A stretch of 7,826 bases of DNA from Halothece sp. MAG (GCA_018610095.1 JAHEOB010000121.1:1-7826); one strand, 5' to 3'. Counted from the stretch's first letter, positions 1 to 6,380 are shown. Made by a program: numbers and translations. Notes: generated by a model not told the origin, from the sequence alone.

Positions 1-221
1 AAGATGGAACGTTAGCGGGGACAACTCTGCCGCTTTTGTCAGGGGTCAAAAACTTGGTAGAGTGGGGATTGTGTGATATGGGCAGCGCGATCGCGCTGGC
101 AACGGAAAGTCCCCGAGAGGCATTAGGGGAATCGGGATTAAAGGTCGGACAGGCTGCAAATTTTTTACGCTGGCATTGGGATGAGGTAACCCAAACCCTA
201 AGTTGGCAAAGGTTGGAATAA
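1..221 (+). CDS. nagA: N-acetylglucosamine-6-phosphate deacetylase, C-terminal fragment (5' end outside window)
   Basis: This frame is open from the left edge (first full codon at position 3) and encodes 72 residues before TAA at 219-221. It begins DGTLAGTTLPLLSGVKNLVE, which matches the conserved DGTLAGS-T segment of NagA-type amidohydrolases. It continues with the family pattern of a helix of the type AIALATESPREALG and a final strand ending in a tryptophan-rich tail. The enzyme removes acetate from N-acetylglucosamine-6-phosphate in the cytoplasm, feeding amino sugars back to glucosamine-6-phosphate. The metal-binding histidines and catalytic Asp lie upstream of the window, so activity cannot be judged here. 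A TTG at 36 could be mistaken for a start, but the homologous reading continues to its left. chlM follows after 43 nt on the same strand, so co-transcription is possible. A GCGATCGC octamer lies inside the gene at 87-94. Confidence 0.9.
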   Translation, partial: DGTLAGTTLPLLSGVKNLVEWGLCDMGSAIALATESPREALGESGLKVGQAANFLRWHWDEVTQTLSWQRLE

Positions 222-264
222 CTGGTATTAATAAGCTGTGGATACTTAACAAACGGATAATCCT

Positions 265-948
265 ATGCAAACTGACGATAAAGCAGTTGTTAAAGAATAC
301 TTTAATGACGTTGGGTTTGAACGTTGGCGTAAAATTTATGGGGACGGTGACGTTAACCGTGTTCAAAAAGATATTCGCCGAGGGCATGAGCAAACCATTG
401 AAACGGTGGTGAATTGGCTAAAAGAAGATGGCAACTTATCAGAAATCTCGATTTGTGATGCGGGATGTGGTACCGGTAGCCTTGCAATTCCTTTAGCCCA
501 AGCAGGGGCAACCGTTGATGCTAGCGATATCTCTGACAAAATGGTTGAAGAAGCGCGACAACAAGCGCAATCCGCCCTTGGGGAAAATCATAATATACAG
601 TTTTCCGTTAACGACTTAGAAGGGATTACCGGAAGCTATCACACCGTTATTTGTTTGGATGTCCTTATTCACTATCCCACTCAGGATATCCCCAGTATGG
701 TGAACCATTTAGCCGATTGTGCCGAATCTCGGTTAATTTTGAGTTTTGCCCCTAAAACCTTTTTCCTTAGCCTATTAAAGAAAATTGGTGAATTTTTCCC
801 CGGCCCCAGTAAAACCACTCGTGCCTATCAACATTCCGAAAAAGAAGTCATGAAGCTTCTGGAAGAAAATGGCATGACGATTAAACGTCAGGGAATGACT
901 AGCACAAGGTTTTATTATTCGCGTATTTTGGAGGCAGTACGCAAGTAA
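265..948 (+). CDS. chlM: Magnesium protoporphyrin IX O-methyltransferase
   Basis: ChlM transfers a methyl group from S-adenosylmethionine to the C13 propionate of Mg-protoporphyrin IX, giving the monomethyl ester; this is an early committed step of chlorophyll synthesis, near the membrane. The 227-residue length is normal for cyanobacterial ChlM. The N-terminal helical region (residues 1-50, with FERWRKIYGDGDVNRVQ at about 18-34) is characteristic of ChlM/BchM. The Rossmann methyltransferase core follows: SAM-binding motif I ICDAGCGTGS at 63-72, an acidic strand-2 end (DASD, 85-88), and LDVLIHYP at 131-138. The C-terminal part includes FFPGPSKTTRAY, also typical. The ATG at 265 matches the family's usual N-terminus; only a weak GGAT-type ribosome site precedes it. 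acsF, whose product uses the ChlM product, lies 174 nt downstream on the same strand. Confidence 0.97.
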   Translation: MQTDDKAVVKEYFNDVGFERWRKIYGDGDVNRVQKDIRRGHEQTIETVVNWLKEDGNLSEISICDAGCGTGSLAIPLAQAGATVDASDISDKMVEEARQQAQSALGENHNIQFSVNDLEGITGSYHTVICLDVLIHYPTQDIPSMVNHLADCAESRLILSFAPKTFFLSLLKKIGEFFPGPSKTTRAYQHSEKEVMKLLEENGMTIKRQGMTSTRFYYSRILEAVRK

Positions 949-1014
949 CTTGTTACAAAAATTAACAAAGTAGGGGCAGAGAGTTTGATTTTTGTTGCAA
1001 TCGTTAACAACTTA

Positions 1015-1026
1015 GCGCGATCGCGC
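1015..1026. repeat. HIP1 octamer in extended palindrome, chlM-acsF spacer
   Basis: The 174-nt spacer between chlM and acsF contains GCGCGATCGCGC, an extended form of the cyanobacterial HIP1 octamer GCGATCGC. Other exact octamers start at 87, 2903, 3450, 3983, 4130, 5993, 7310 and 7764, all inside genes; this is the only intergenic copy. Nine copies in under 8 kb is far above chance for an 8-mer and supports a cyanobacterial origin. HIP1 has no agreed function; links to methylation or repair have been proposed. I found no convincing promoter in the rest of this spacer, only an AT-rich imperfect repeat just after the chlM stop. Confidence 0.85.
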
Positions 1027-1122
1027 CCTGATGGATTGATACACTGAATGACAAACTGCCCTAATTAATCACCTTCCCATTTGCCACTGCTTTTAGGAAC
1101 AACATCAAAATAGAATTAGAAT

Positions 1123-2199
1123 ATGGTTAACACTGCAGAGCAACAAGATCAGCAGGAATTACGTCCAGGCGTGAAAGCTCCTGCCAAAGAAACCCTGCTA
1201 ACGCCTCGTTTTTACACCACGGACTTCGAGGAAATGGCGAACATGGATATTTCCCTCAACGAAGAGGAAATTCGAGCCATTTTAGAAGAGTTCCGTGCCG
1301 ATTATAATAAGAAACACTTTATTCGAGATGAAGAATTTAATCAGTCGTGGGAGCATTTAGATCCTGAAACGCGTCAACTGTTTGTGGAATTTTTAGAGCG
1401 TTCTTGCACCGCAGAATTTTCTGGGTTTCTGCTGTATAAAGAACTCGGGAGACGACTCAAAGATTCCAACCCCCTGTTAGCGGAATGCTTTACCTTAATG
1501 TCGCGGGATGAAGCCCGTCACTCTGGCTTTCTTAATAAAGCCATGGGCGACTTTAACCTCTCGTTAGACTTAGGCTTTCTAACCAAAAGTCGGAAATATA
1601 CCTTCTTCAAGCCCAAATTCGTCTTTTATGCGGTTTATCTATCCGAAAAAATTGGTTACTGGCGTTATATCACCATCTATCGCCACTTAGAACAAAATCC
1701 CCAATATCGGATTTATCCCCTGTTCCGTTTCTTCAAAAATTGGTGTCAAGATGAAAATCGTCATGGCGACTTCTTTGATGCCTTGATGCAATCCCAACCC
1801 CATCTGGTGAATGGTCTAGTTGCCCGTTTATGGTGTCGCTTCTTTCTGCTGGCAGTATTTGCCACCATGTATCTCAACGATATTCAACGCTCAGGCTTTT
1901 ATGAAGCGTTGGGCTTAAATACCCGCGAGTATGACAAATACGTCATCAAGCAAACCAATGAAACGGCAGCACGGGTTTTCCCAACGATTTTAGATGTGGA
2001 TAATCCCAATTTTTATAACCGTTTAGAAGTGTGCGCGAAAAACAATGAAAAACTAAATAACATTGATAACAGTAATGCGCCACGAGTGGTGAAATGGGTT
2101 CGCAAACTTCCCTATTATGTCTCCAACGGCTGGCAATTCCTAAACCTCTATTTGCAAAAAGGAATTGATGCCAAAGCACAACGCCAAGTTGTTCGTTAA
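1123..2199 (+). CDS. acsF: Aerobic Mg-protoporphyrin IX monomethyl ester oxidative cyclase (diiron)
   Basis: AcsF (ChlA/ChlE/CHL27/CRD1 in other naming schemes) is the diiron subunit of the oxygen-dependent cyclase. It closes the fifth (E) ring of chlorophyll, turning Mg-protoporphyrin monomethyl ester into divinyl protochlorophyllide at the thylakoid membrane. The 358-residue length is standard. LRPGVKAPAKETLLTPRFYT (13-32) is the family's near-invariant N-terminal block, which supports the ATG at 1123. Diiron ligand motifs are visible: E98 in AEFSGF and E107 in the first half, E130-A-R-H133, then E211-N-R-H214, the two ExxH signatures of the family. Aromatic-rich segments near 160-185 and 236-252 fit membrane association. 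In cyanobacteria the enzyme works with Ycf54, which is not in this window. No good Shine-Dalgarno lies close to the start. Transcription probably ends at the hairpin at 2225-2252. Many cyanobacteria carry two acsF paralogues differing in oxygen response; I cannot tell which this is. Confidence 0.98.
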   Translation: MVNTAEQQDQQELRPGVKAPAKETLLTPRFYTTDFEEMANMDISLNEEEIRAILEEFRADYNKKHFIRDEEFNQSWEHLDPETRQLFVEFLERSCTAEFSGFLLYKELGRRLKDSNPLLAECFTLMSRDEARHSGFLNKAMGDFNLSLDLGFLTKSRKYTFFKPKFVFYAVYLSEKIGYWRYITIYRHLEQNPQYRIYPLFRFFKNWCQDENRHGDFFDALMQSQPHLVNGLVARLWCRFFLLAVFATMYLNDIQRSGFYEALGLNTREYDKYVIKQTNETAARVFPTILDVDNPNFYNRLEVCAKNNEKLNNIDNSNAPRVVKWVRKLPYYVSNGWQFLNLYLQKGIDAKAQRQVVR

Positions 2200-2224
2200 A
2201 AATTCTCTTTAACAGTTTTCAGTG

Positions 2225-2252
2225 ATCCCCTTTTCCATTGGGAAGAGGGGAT
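2225..2252 (+). terminator. Likely intrinsic terminator of acsF
   Basis: A 12-bp stem (arms 2225-2236 and 2241-2252, one G-T wobble) closes on a 4-nt ATTG loop, starting 26 nt after the acsF stop. Four G-C pairs sit near each end of the stem. The tract that follows is only ATTATTAT, so it is a weak U-tract; the structure could also serve as a 3' stabiliser. The stem itself is clear. Confidence 0.75.
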
Positions 2253-2271
2253 ATTATTATGGCAACTTCTA

Positions 2272-2300
2272 TTTACCAATTGAGGTTTGATTGTTATAAT
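2272..2300 (+). promoter_or_regulatory. Probable sigma-70 promoter (extended -10) for the Rho_N/DUF4912 gene
   Basis: A perfect -10 box TATAAT lies at 2295-2300, preceded by TG at 2292-2293 in the extended -10 position. TTTACC at 2272-2277 gives a 4-of-6 match to the -35 box at a 17-nt spacing. Transcription would begin near 2307 and leave a leader of about 70 nt before the ATG at 2380. It lies just beyond the acsF hairpin, so the downstream gene can be a separate unit. Confidence 0.65.
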
Positions 2301-2379
2301 TTTTAACAAATGCCAAAGCAGTCAATTGTTAAGAATAATTAGAATGTCATAAACGACAGGATTTCGGACCCATTATTTA

Positions 2380-3201
2380 ATGATGACAAAAGCACGTCCT
2401 CCCTTAGAAGAAATGAGTTTACGCCAACTACGACAGGTAGCGAGTCAGTATAATATTTCTCGCTATAGTCGGCTGCGTAAATCAGAATTGCTGGAAGCAA
2501 TTTTAAGGATTGAAAAACAAGGTGAACCTTCAATCAAAGCCCCAACCTCAGACGATCAAGAAACAACCAAAGCCACCAAGTTTGAATTAGGTACAACCAG
2601 CAGTAGCCAACTTGATGATAATTGGGATCAACACGATCTTGCTTCGGTAGATGACGGATTACCCAATTTACCGGATGGGTATGGCAAAAGTAAAATTGTG
2701 ATGATGCCTCGGGACCCGCAATGGAGTTATGTCTATTGGGATGTTCCCCATGAAGATAAGGAAAAGTTGCGTCGTCAGGGAGGTCAGCAACTAGCACTAC
2801 GCCTTTATGATGTTACCAACTTAAATTTAGACAAGGCCCATAGTATTCAAGAATACCCTGTGGATGAATTAGCCAGAGAATGGTATGTCCCGATTCCGTT
2901 CAGCGATCGCGATTATATCTGCGAAATTGGATATCGTTGCCCTGACAAACGCTGGTTAGTGTTAGCCCGTTCCGCATCGGTGCATACCCCACCGGTTTAT
3001 CCCTCCGATTGGATTGAGGATCACTTTATGGAAGTGCAGTGGGAGGAAGAGTTAGATAATATTCCAGAGGTGGAATTAACGCCCCCTGAATCCTTGCAAC
3101 AACAATCCTCTCAAACTGACCAAATTTACGAAGAAATTTTTGAAATGTCGGAACCGTTTGAAAGTCAACGGCGGGCAGGTTCATTTGTTGGCAGTTATTA
3201 G
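2380..3201 (+). CDS. Rho_N and DUF4912 domain protein of unknown function
   Basis: This is a 273-residue soluble protein. Residues about 11-46 (MSLRQLRQVASQYNIS...RKSELLEAIL) form a helix-extended-loop-helix of the Rho_N/SAP-like type, which binds nucleic acid in transcription factor Rho and other proteins. A polar, probably disordered linker (about 48-95) follows. Residues about 96-215 match the DUF4912 pattern: IVMMPRDPQWSYVYWDVP, then an LRLYDVT strand, WYVPIPFSDRDYICEIGY, and WLVLARSASVHTPP. The tail (216-273) is acidic and glutamine-rich. No signal peptide or membrane segment is seen. Its role is unknown; nucleic-acid binding is inferred from Rho_N only. Two ATGs are adjacent (2380 and 2383) and neither has a well-placed ribosome site; the nearest purine stretch, ACAGGA, is about 19 nt upstream. 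A strong promoter lies at 2272-2300. The next gene runs toward it with only 11 nt between the two stops. Confidence 0.9.
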   Translation: MMTKARPPLEEMSLRQLRQVASQYNISRYSRLRKSELLEAILRIEKQGEPSIKAPTSDDQETTKATKFELGTTSSSQLDDNWDQHDLASVDDGLPNLPDGYGKSKIVMMPRDPQWSYVYWDVPHEDKEKLRRQGGQQLALRLYDVTNLNLDKAHSIQEYPVDELAREWYVPIPFSDRDYICEIGYRCPDKRWLVLARSASVHTPPVYPSDWIEDHFMEVQWEEELDNIPEVELTPPESLQQQSSQTDQIYEEIFEMSEPFESQRRAGSFVGSY

Positions 3202-3212
3202 GGAAATGCCTA

Positions 3213-3485
3213 TTATTTGACTTGTTTCAACATATCAATGAGGGTATAATGGGCATCTTCTGAATCTTGGAGATAATGGTCAAATGGGATTCGTAAAGAA
3301 ACGGATTCACCATTGACGGTTGCCGAAAGATTCATGCCTTCATTATCAATTGATTGCAGGGTTGCTGCTTCTGCTTGAGGGGTTTTGCCAAAGGTTTGGG
3401 CATAGAGAACAACAGCATCACTGTGATCTTCATTCATGTGTTTGCAAATGCGATCGCTGATTTCAGGAGTAAGTGGATCAGCCAT
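3213..3485 (-). CDS. Small DUF2470 protein, probable heme-binding Dri1-like protein
   Basis: This 90-residue protein is a stand-alone DUF2470 domain. The hallmark ISDRICKHMNEDHSDAVVLY (9-28) and the late IPFDHYLQDSEDAHYTLIDM (66-85) are both present. DUF2470 is also the C-terminal domain of HugZ-type heme-degrading proteins and of plastid proteins linked to tetrapyrrole synthesis. As I recall, the short Synechocystis protein Dri1 (Ssr1698) binds heme through a histidine near position 79 and affects succinate dehydrogenase; a histidine is at exactly 79 here, in DAHY. The heme function is therefore inferred, not shown. Other histidines are H16, H21 and H70. The start ATG overlaps the last 8 nt of cobK and has no separate ribosome site, so translation is probably coupled to cobK. 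No terminator is visible in the 11-nt gap to the convergent gene. Confidence 0.85.
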   Translation of the reverse strand: MADPLTPEISDRICKHMNEDHSDAVVLYAQTFGKTPQAEAATLQSIDNEGMNLSATVNGESVSLRIPFDHYLQDSEDAHYTLIDMLKQVK

Positions 3486-4242
3486 ATTGATGACAAAATT
3501 TCACGACATCTTCTAGTGTACTGGTTTTTTGTGGATAAGCAATATCAGGTCGCCGGATAACAATTAAGGGAATCTTGAGGGCTTCTGCAACGGCTTTTTT
3601 CGTGTCTTCTCCCCCTGCTTTCCCAGAAGCTTTAGTCACAATTAAAGAAATCTCCCATTGTTGACACAGGGCTTTTTCTAACTCATAACTCACAGGCGGA
3701 CGTAGGGCAATAATTTGTTGCTGAGGAAATCCTGCGGCTAAAGTTTGTTCTAGCGAAGAAACGGTGGGTAAAATACGCGCAAATAACACCGCTTGCTGAT
3801 GCCAACATTGAAATCGAGGCAGGGCTTTATAGCCAACGGTGAGAAGCACTCGCTGTTGTTGCAGATAACTGCCCTTGATTAGCGCATCAAACCCATCCAG
3901 TTCAATCACATGACTGTTATTTTCCGTTGCCTCATGGGGACGTTCGTAGCGCAGATAAGGGACACCGAATTGTTGGGATAGCGCGATCGCGCTTTGGGAA
4001 ATTTCGACAGCATAAGGGTGGGAGGCATCAATAATGCGATCAATTCCTTCCCTTTCCATGAAATCAACCATTTCCGAGAAGGAGAAAGCTCCCACCTGAA
4101 CCGTCATTAAATCGGAATCAGGATACAGCGCGATCGCAGCTTCTGTTGTGACAGTCACTACGAAACGCTGACCCTGAGCCACTAATGTCGTGGCAATCAC
4201 TGCACTTTCGCTTGTGCCTCCGATTAACCAAGTTTTCGTCAT
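3478..4242 (-). CDS. cobK: Precorrin-6A (cobalt-precorrin-6A) reductase
   Basis: CobK/CbiJ reduces the macrocycle of (cobalt-)precorrin-6A with NADPH to give (cobalt-)precorrin-6B in cobalamin synthesis. The 254-residue product has the family motifs in order: nucleotide-binding GGTSES (8-13), IIDASHPYA (70-78), LLTVGYK (133-139), ARILPT (155-160), VTKASGKAGGEDTK (202-215) and IRRPDI (229-234). I chose the ATG at 4242 because it starts MTKTWLIGGTSES, the normal N-terminus. An in-frame TTG at 4257 would add five residues, but it lies inside the stem of an intrinsic terminator. No Shine-Dalgarno precedes the ATG; the bases just before it are the terminator's U-tract. The gene shares 8 nt with the DUF2470 gene downstream, and ycf35 lies upstream on the same strand. 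Expression probably needs read-through or an unseen promoter. Confidence 0.95.
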   Translation of the reverse strand: MTKTWLIGGTSESAVIATTLVAQGQRFVVTVTTEAAIALYPDSDLMTVQVGAFSFSEMVDFMEREGIDRIIDASHPYAVEISQSAIALSQQFGVPYLRYERPHEATENNSHVIELDGFDALIKGSYLQQQRVLLTVGYKALPRFQCWHQQAVLFARILPTVSSLEQTLAAGFPQQQIIALRPPVSYELEKALCQQWEISLIVTKASGKAGGEDTKKAVAEALKIPLIVIRRPDIAYPQKTSTLEDVVKFCHQYG

Positions 4243-4244
4243 GG

Positions 4245-4273
4245 AAAAAAGGGTCAACCAAGATGGTTAACCC
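4245..4273 (-). terminator. Intrinsic terminator of the ycf35 unit, abutting the cobK start codon
   Basis: Read on the minus strand, arms at 4273-4264 and 4260-4251 form a 10-bp stem (one G-U wobble in RNA) with a 3-nt loop, followed at once by six U residues (4250-4245). The run then reads CC and the cobK ATG. This is a textbook Rho-independent terminator starting 31 nt beyond the ycf35 stop. Its position leaves almost no independent leader for cobK, so it may act as an attenuator between ycf35 and cobK. Confidence 0.85.
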
Positions 4274-4304
4274 GTTTCAGCTTGGGAACGCGCGTTAGCT
4301 AAGG

Positions 4305-4655
4305 TTACTGAACAACCAACTGAACATTGGCATTTTCCAGACCACGTTGTTGAGCTTCAGAAAGGGTCTTATTAACTGCGTACTTCTGGTTGATGGAGTT
4401 AATTAACTCCGTTTGGTTGTGCTTTTTAGCCACACCCCAGAGGTCAGCGATGAGATCATACGTGCCATCACTATTTTTAGACCAACCTAAATCATATTCT
4501 CCTTCTAGCTCGGCAACAATGTCAGCACGAATCCGCTGACCGTTATAGCCACGAACATCGGCATCCGTTTTGACGGTAATACCAAGGTCACTTAAGGAAG
4601 TTTTGAGAACTTCGGCATCACTGATTTTGGTACGGAGAGTGCTAAAATGGGACAT
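4305..4655 (-). CDS. ycf35: Ycf35 family protein (DUF1257)
   Basis: This 116-residue soluble protein matches the DUF1257/Ycf35 family, found in cyanobacteria and in the plastid genomes of red-lineage algae. Recognisable blocks are MSHFSTLRTKISDAEVLKTS (1-20), a central two-strand region with IRADIVAELEGEYDLGWSKN (about 42-61), DGTYDLIADLWG, and the C-terminal INQKYAVNKTLSEAQQRG segment. No catalytic residues can be named and the biochemical role is not established. The start is secure: AGGAGG sits 8 nt before the ATG. It lies 148 nt downstream of ycf46, separated by three inverted repeats, and ends at a strong terminator. As I recall, ycf35 in other cyanobacteria often sits beside a bacterial ferredoxin and a DUF2997 gene; neither is present here. 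Confidence 0.93.
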   Translation of the reverse strand: MSHFSTLRTKISDAEVLKTSLSDLGITVKTDADVRGYNGQRIRADIVAELEGEYDLGWSKNSDGTYDLIADLWGVAKKHNQTELINSINQKYAVNKTLSEAQQRGLENANVQLVVQ

Positions 4656-4663
4656 TGTTTTTT

Positions 4664-4669
4664 CCTCCT
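4664..4669 (-). promoter_or_regulatory. Strong Shine-Dalgarno site of ycf35
   Basis: AGGAGG on the minus strand is complementary to the 16S rRNA tail and lies 8 nt before the ycf35 ATG (4655). It is the only full-consensus ribosome site in the window and fixes the ycf35 start. ycf35 may therefore be translated more efficiently than its neighbours, which have weak or no such sites. Confidence 0.9.
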
Positions 4670-4709
4670 AAATAGATACAAATAACAGTGTGAACTGATT
4701 TTGACTTGG

Positions 4710-4743
4710 ATGATCGTCCTATGTTAAATTAGGCAACGATCAT
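4710..4743. repeat. Inverted repeat in the ycf46-ycf35 spacer
   Basis: Arms ATGATCGT (4710-4717) and ACGATCAT (4736-4743) are perfectly complementary, with an inner CCTA/TAGG pairing (4718-4721 with 4730-4733) and a 2-nt bulge. It lies about 55 nt upstream of ycf35. On the plus strand it is followed by TTTGTTT, but no plus-strand gene needs a terminator here. On the minus strand there is no U-tract, so an operator or an intercistronic RNA structure is more likely than a terminator. Confidence 0.6.
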
Positions 4744-4755
4744 TTTGTTTAAGCT

Positions 4756-4799
4756 GCTAGCGACGTTGCTAGCCTTTCCTCCTGAGTCAGGAGAGAAAG
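4756..4799 (-). repeat. Two adjacent hairpins just downstream of ycf46
   Basis: The first structure read from ycf46 has a 7-bp inner stem (4779-4785 with 4787-4793, one central base) extended by five pairs past a single bulge (4774-4778 with 4795-4799). It starts 4 nt after the ycf46 stop. The second is GCTAGC (4756-4761) paired with GCTAGC (4768-4773) around a 6-nt loop. Neither is followed by a U-tract on the minus strand. They could protect the ycf46 mRNA 3' end, mark a processing site, or allow partial termination before ycf35. Confidence 0.6.
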
Positions 4800-4803
4800 C
4801 CTG

Positions 4804-6312
4804 TTAGAACTCCATTCGCTGATATTCAGCGACGGAGGATGAGGCAGGTCTCGCGCGTTGGTGCGCCCATTCTCGTAGTGCAGTGACCTGCTCTGTCATC
4901 GTTTGGGACAGAGGGAGAGTTGATTTCAAAGCAGCAATAATATCTAGCTGCGTGAACTCTCTATCTTGAGCAAAGGCTTCATACATTGCAGCGATTAGAG
5001 CCTGCTCAATTTCTGCCCCAGAAAAACCTTCTGATAATTTTGCTAATTGTTCAATATCGAAGCGGGAAATATCGGAACGCCGTTTCTGAAGATGGATGCG
5101 GAAGATATCTCCCCGTTCCTGCGTGTTCGGTAAATCCACGAAAAAGATTTCATCGAAGCGTCCTTTCCGTAAAAACTCCCCTGGTAAACGTTCCACACGG
5201 TTCGCCGTTGCCATGACAAAGACTGGGGATTCTTTTTCCTGCATCCAAGTTAAGAATGACCCGAAAATGCGACTGGAGGTTCCACCATCTGAGTCCGAGG
5301 AACCGGCACTTCCTGAAAAGGCTTTATCCAGTTCATCAATAAACAAGACAGCTGGGGAAATGGATTCTGCCGTTTTGAGCGCGTTACGCAAATTCGCTTC
5401 TGAGCGACCCACCGTTGAACCGTCGTAGATGCGACCCATATCTAAGCGTAGCAAAGGCAGTCCCCACAAACGGGCGGTGGTTTTCGCTGCTAAGGATTTG
5501 CCACATCCCGGCACGCCTAAAATTAACATCCCTTTTGGCTGAGGAAGCCCGTATTCTCTCGCTTTGTCGGTAAAGGCTTGGGAACGTTGCCGTAACCAAC
5601 CTTTCAGTTCTTCTAACCCGCCGACATTATCTAGGGTTTCATCTTGTTCAAGATATTCTAAAATGCCATTGCGACGAATTAATTGTTTCTTTTCCGAGAG
5701 AACGACATCGACTTCCTCTTCCGTAAAGCGTTGCGCAGTGACATAAACTTTACGGTAAACTTTTTCCGCTTCGTCACGGGTTAACCCTAACGTTGCCCGC
5801 AACAATTTTTCCCGCACGTTGGGCTCTAAGGGAGGATGATTGGTTCGCTCTAACTGCTTGGAAAGAACTTCTCCCAATTCTTCCTCATCGGGTAAGGGAT
5901 AGTCCAGTACCACCACTTCCTTTTCTAGCTCAACGGGGACTTCTTGCACAGGTGACATGACAATAATAATTTTATCAGTCCCCTTAAAGTTCGCGATCGC
6001 GTCCCTTAACCAACGGGTTGTCGCGGGGGAATCAATGAAGGGATGTAAATCTTTGAAGATGTAGATCCCTGCTTCCTTTTGACGAATAACCCATTCAATG
6101 GCTGCTTCGGGAGAGACTGTATTGCGCTGAGGCGTTTGCTGAGTTTGCCCGTATTCGGTTATCCCATGAGTAACTGTCCAAACATACACGGATTCGGCAT
6201 TGGCGGTTTCTGCAATCTCAGCAATGGCTCGCTCAGCCCGCTCCTCCTCGGGAGTAACGACATAAATCAGAGGATATTGAGCTTGAATTAATGTACTGAG
6301 CTGGTCGCGCAT
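4804..6312 (-). CDS. ycf46: Ycf46 family AAA ATPase
   Basis: This 502-residue protein has an N-terminal alpha/beta region (about 1-210, starting LIQAQYPLIYVVTPEEERAE) that is typical of Ycf46, then one AAA module (about 225-450). Walker A is GVPGCGKS (266-273), Walker B is VLFIDELDK (322-330, with D326 and E327), sensor 1 is N371 in MATAN, arginine-finger candidates are R382 and R385 in LRKGRFDE, and GFSGAEIEQA (429-438) is the usual AAA sensor-2 helix. All residues for ATP hydrolysis are present. No membrane segment is seen. The family is encoded in some algal plastids; as I recall, Synechocystis Ycf46 (Slr0374) affects photosynthesis and inorganic-carbon use and is stress-responsive, but its substrate is unknown. 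The ATG at 6312 has AAGG 8 nt upstream. An RHH gene lies 68 nt upstream and ycf35 148 nt downstream on the same strand. Confidence 0.95.
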   Translation of the reverse strand: MRDQLSTLIQAQYPLIYVVTPEEERAERAIAEIAETANAESVYVWTVTHGITEYGQTQQTPQRNTVSPEAAIEWVIRQKEAGIYIFKDLHPFIDSPATTRWLRDAIANFKGTDKIIIVMSPVQEVPVELEKEVVVLDYPLPDEEELGEVLSKQLERTNHPPLEPNVREKLLRATLGLTRDEAEKVYRKVYVTAQRFTEEEVDVVLSEKKQLIRRNGILEYLEQDETLDNVGGLEELKGWLRQRSQAFTDKAREYGLPQPKGMLILGVPGCGKSLAAKTTARLWGLPLLRLDMGRIYDGSTVGRSEANLRNALKTAESISPAVLFIDELDKAFSGSAGSSDSDGGTSSRIFGSFLTWMQEKESPVFVMATANRVERLPGEFLRKGRFDEIFFVDLPNTQERGDIFRIHLQKRRSDISRFDIEQLAKLSEGFSGAEIEQALIAAMYEAFAQDREFTQLDIIAALKSTLPLSQTMTEQVTALREWAHQRARPASSSVAEYQRMEF

Positions 6313-6380
6313 GATTTTAACCTTATCCTTTGTACAGTCCTACCCGGGATGAGTAACTCGTCATCTGGGTTAGGGTTTAC

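Noticed and set aside
46..393. Open frame of 115 codons on the minus strand across the nagA end and chlM start
   Set aside because: It lies opposite two recognised genes, has no family resemblance and no ribosome site; it is a shadow of the coding strand.
203..412. Open frame of 69 codons overlapping the chlM start in another frame
   Set aside because: The chlM frame carries the conserved methyltransferase sequence; this one shows low-complexity hydrophobic translation without a family match.
948..971. AT-rich hairpin just after the chlM stop as a terminator
   Set aside because: The stem is short, mostly A-T, needs a bulge and is not followed by a T-tract.
4243..4257. TTG at 4257 as the cobK start
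   Set aside because: It would place the start inside the terminator stem and add five non-conserved residues; ATG at 4242 gives the family N-terminus.
4710..4750. Plus-strand intrinsic terminator (inverted repeat followed by TTTGTTT)
   Set aside because: No plus-strand gene ends here; all neighbours are on the minus strand, so it is listed only as an inverted repeat.
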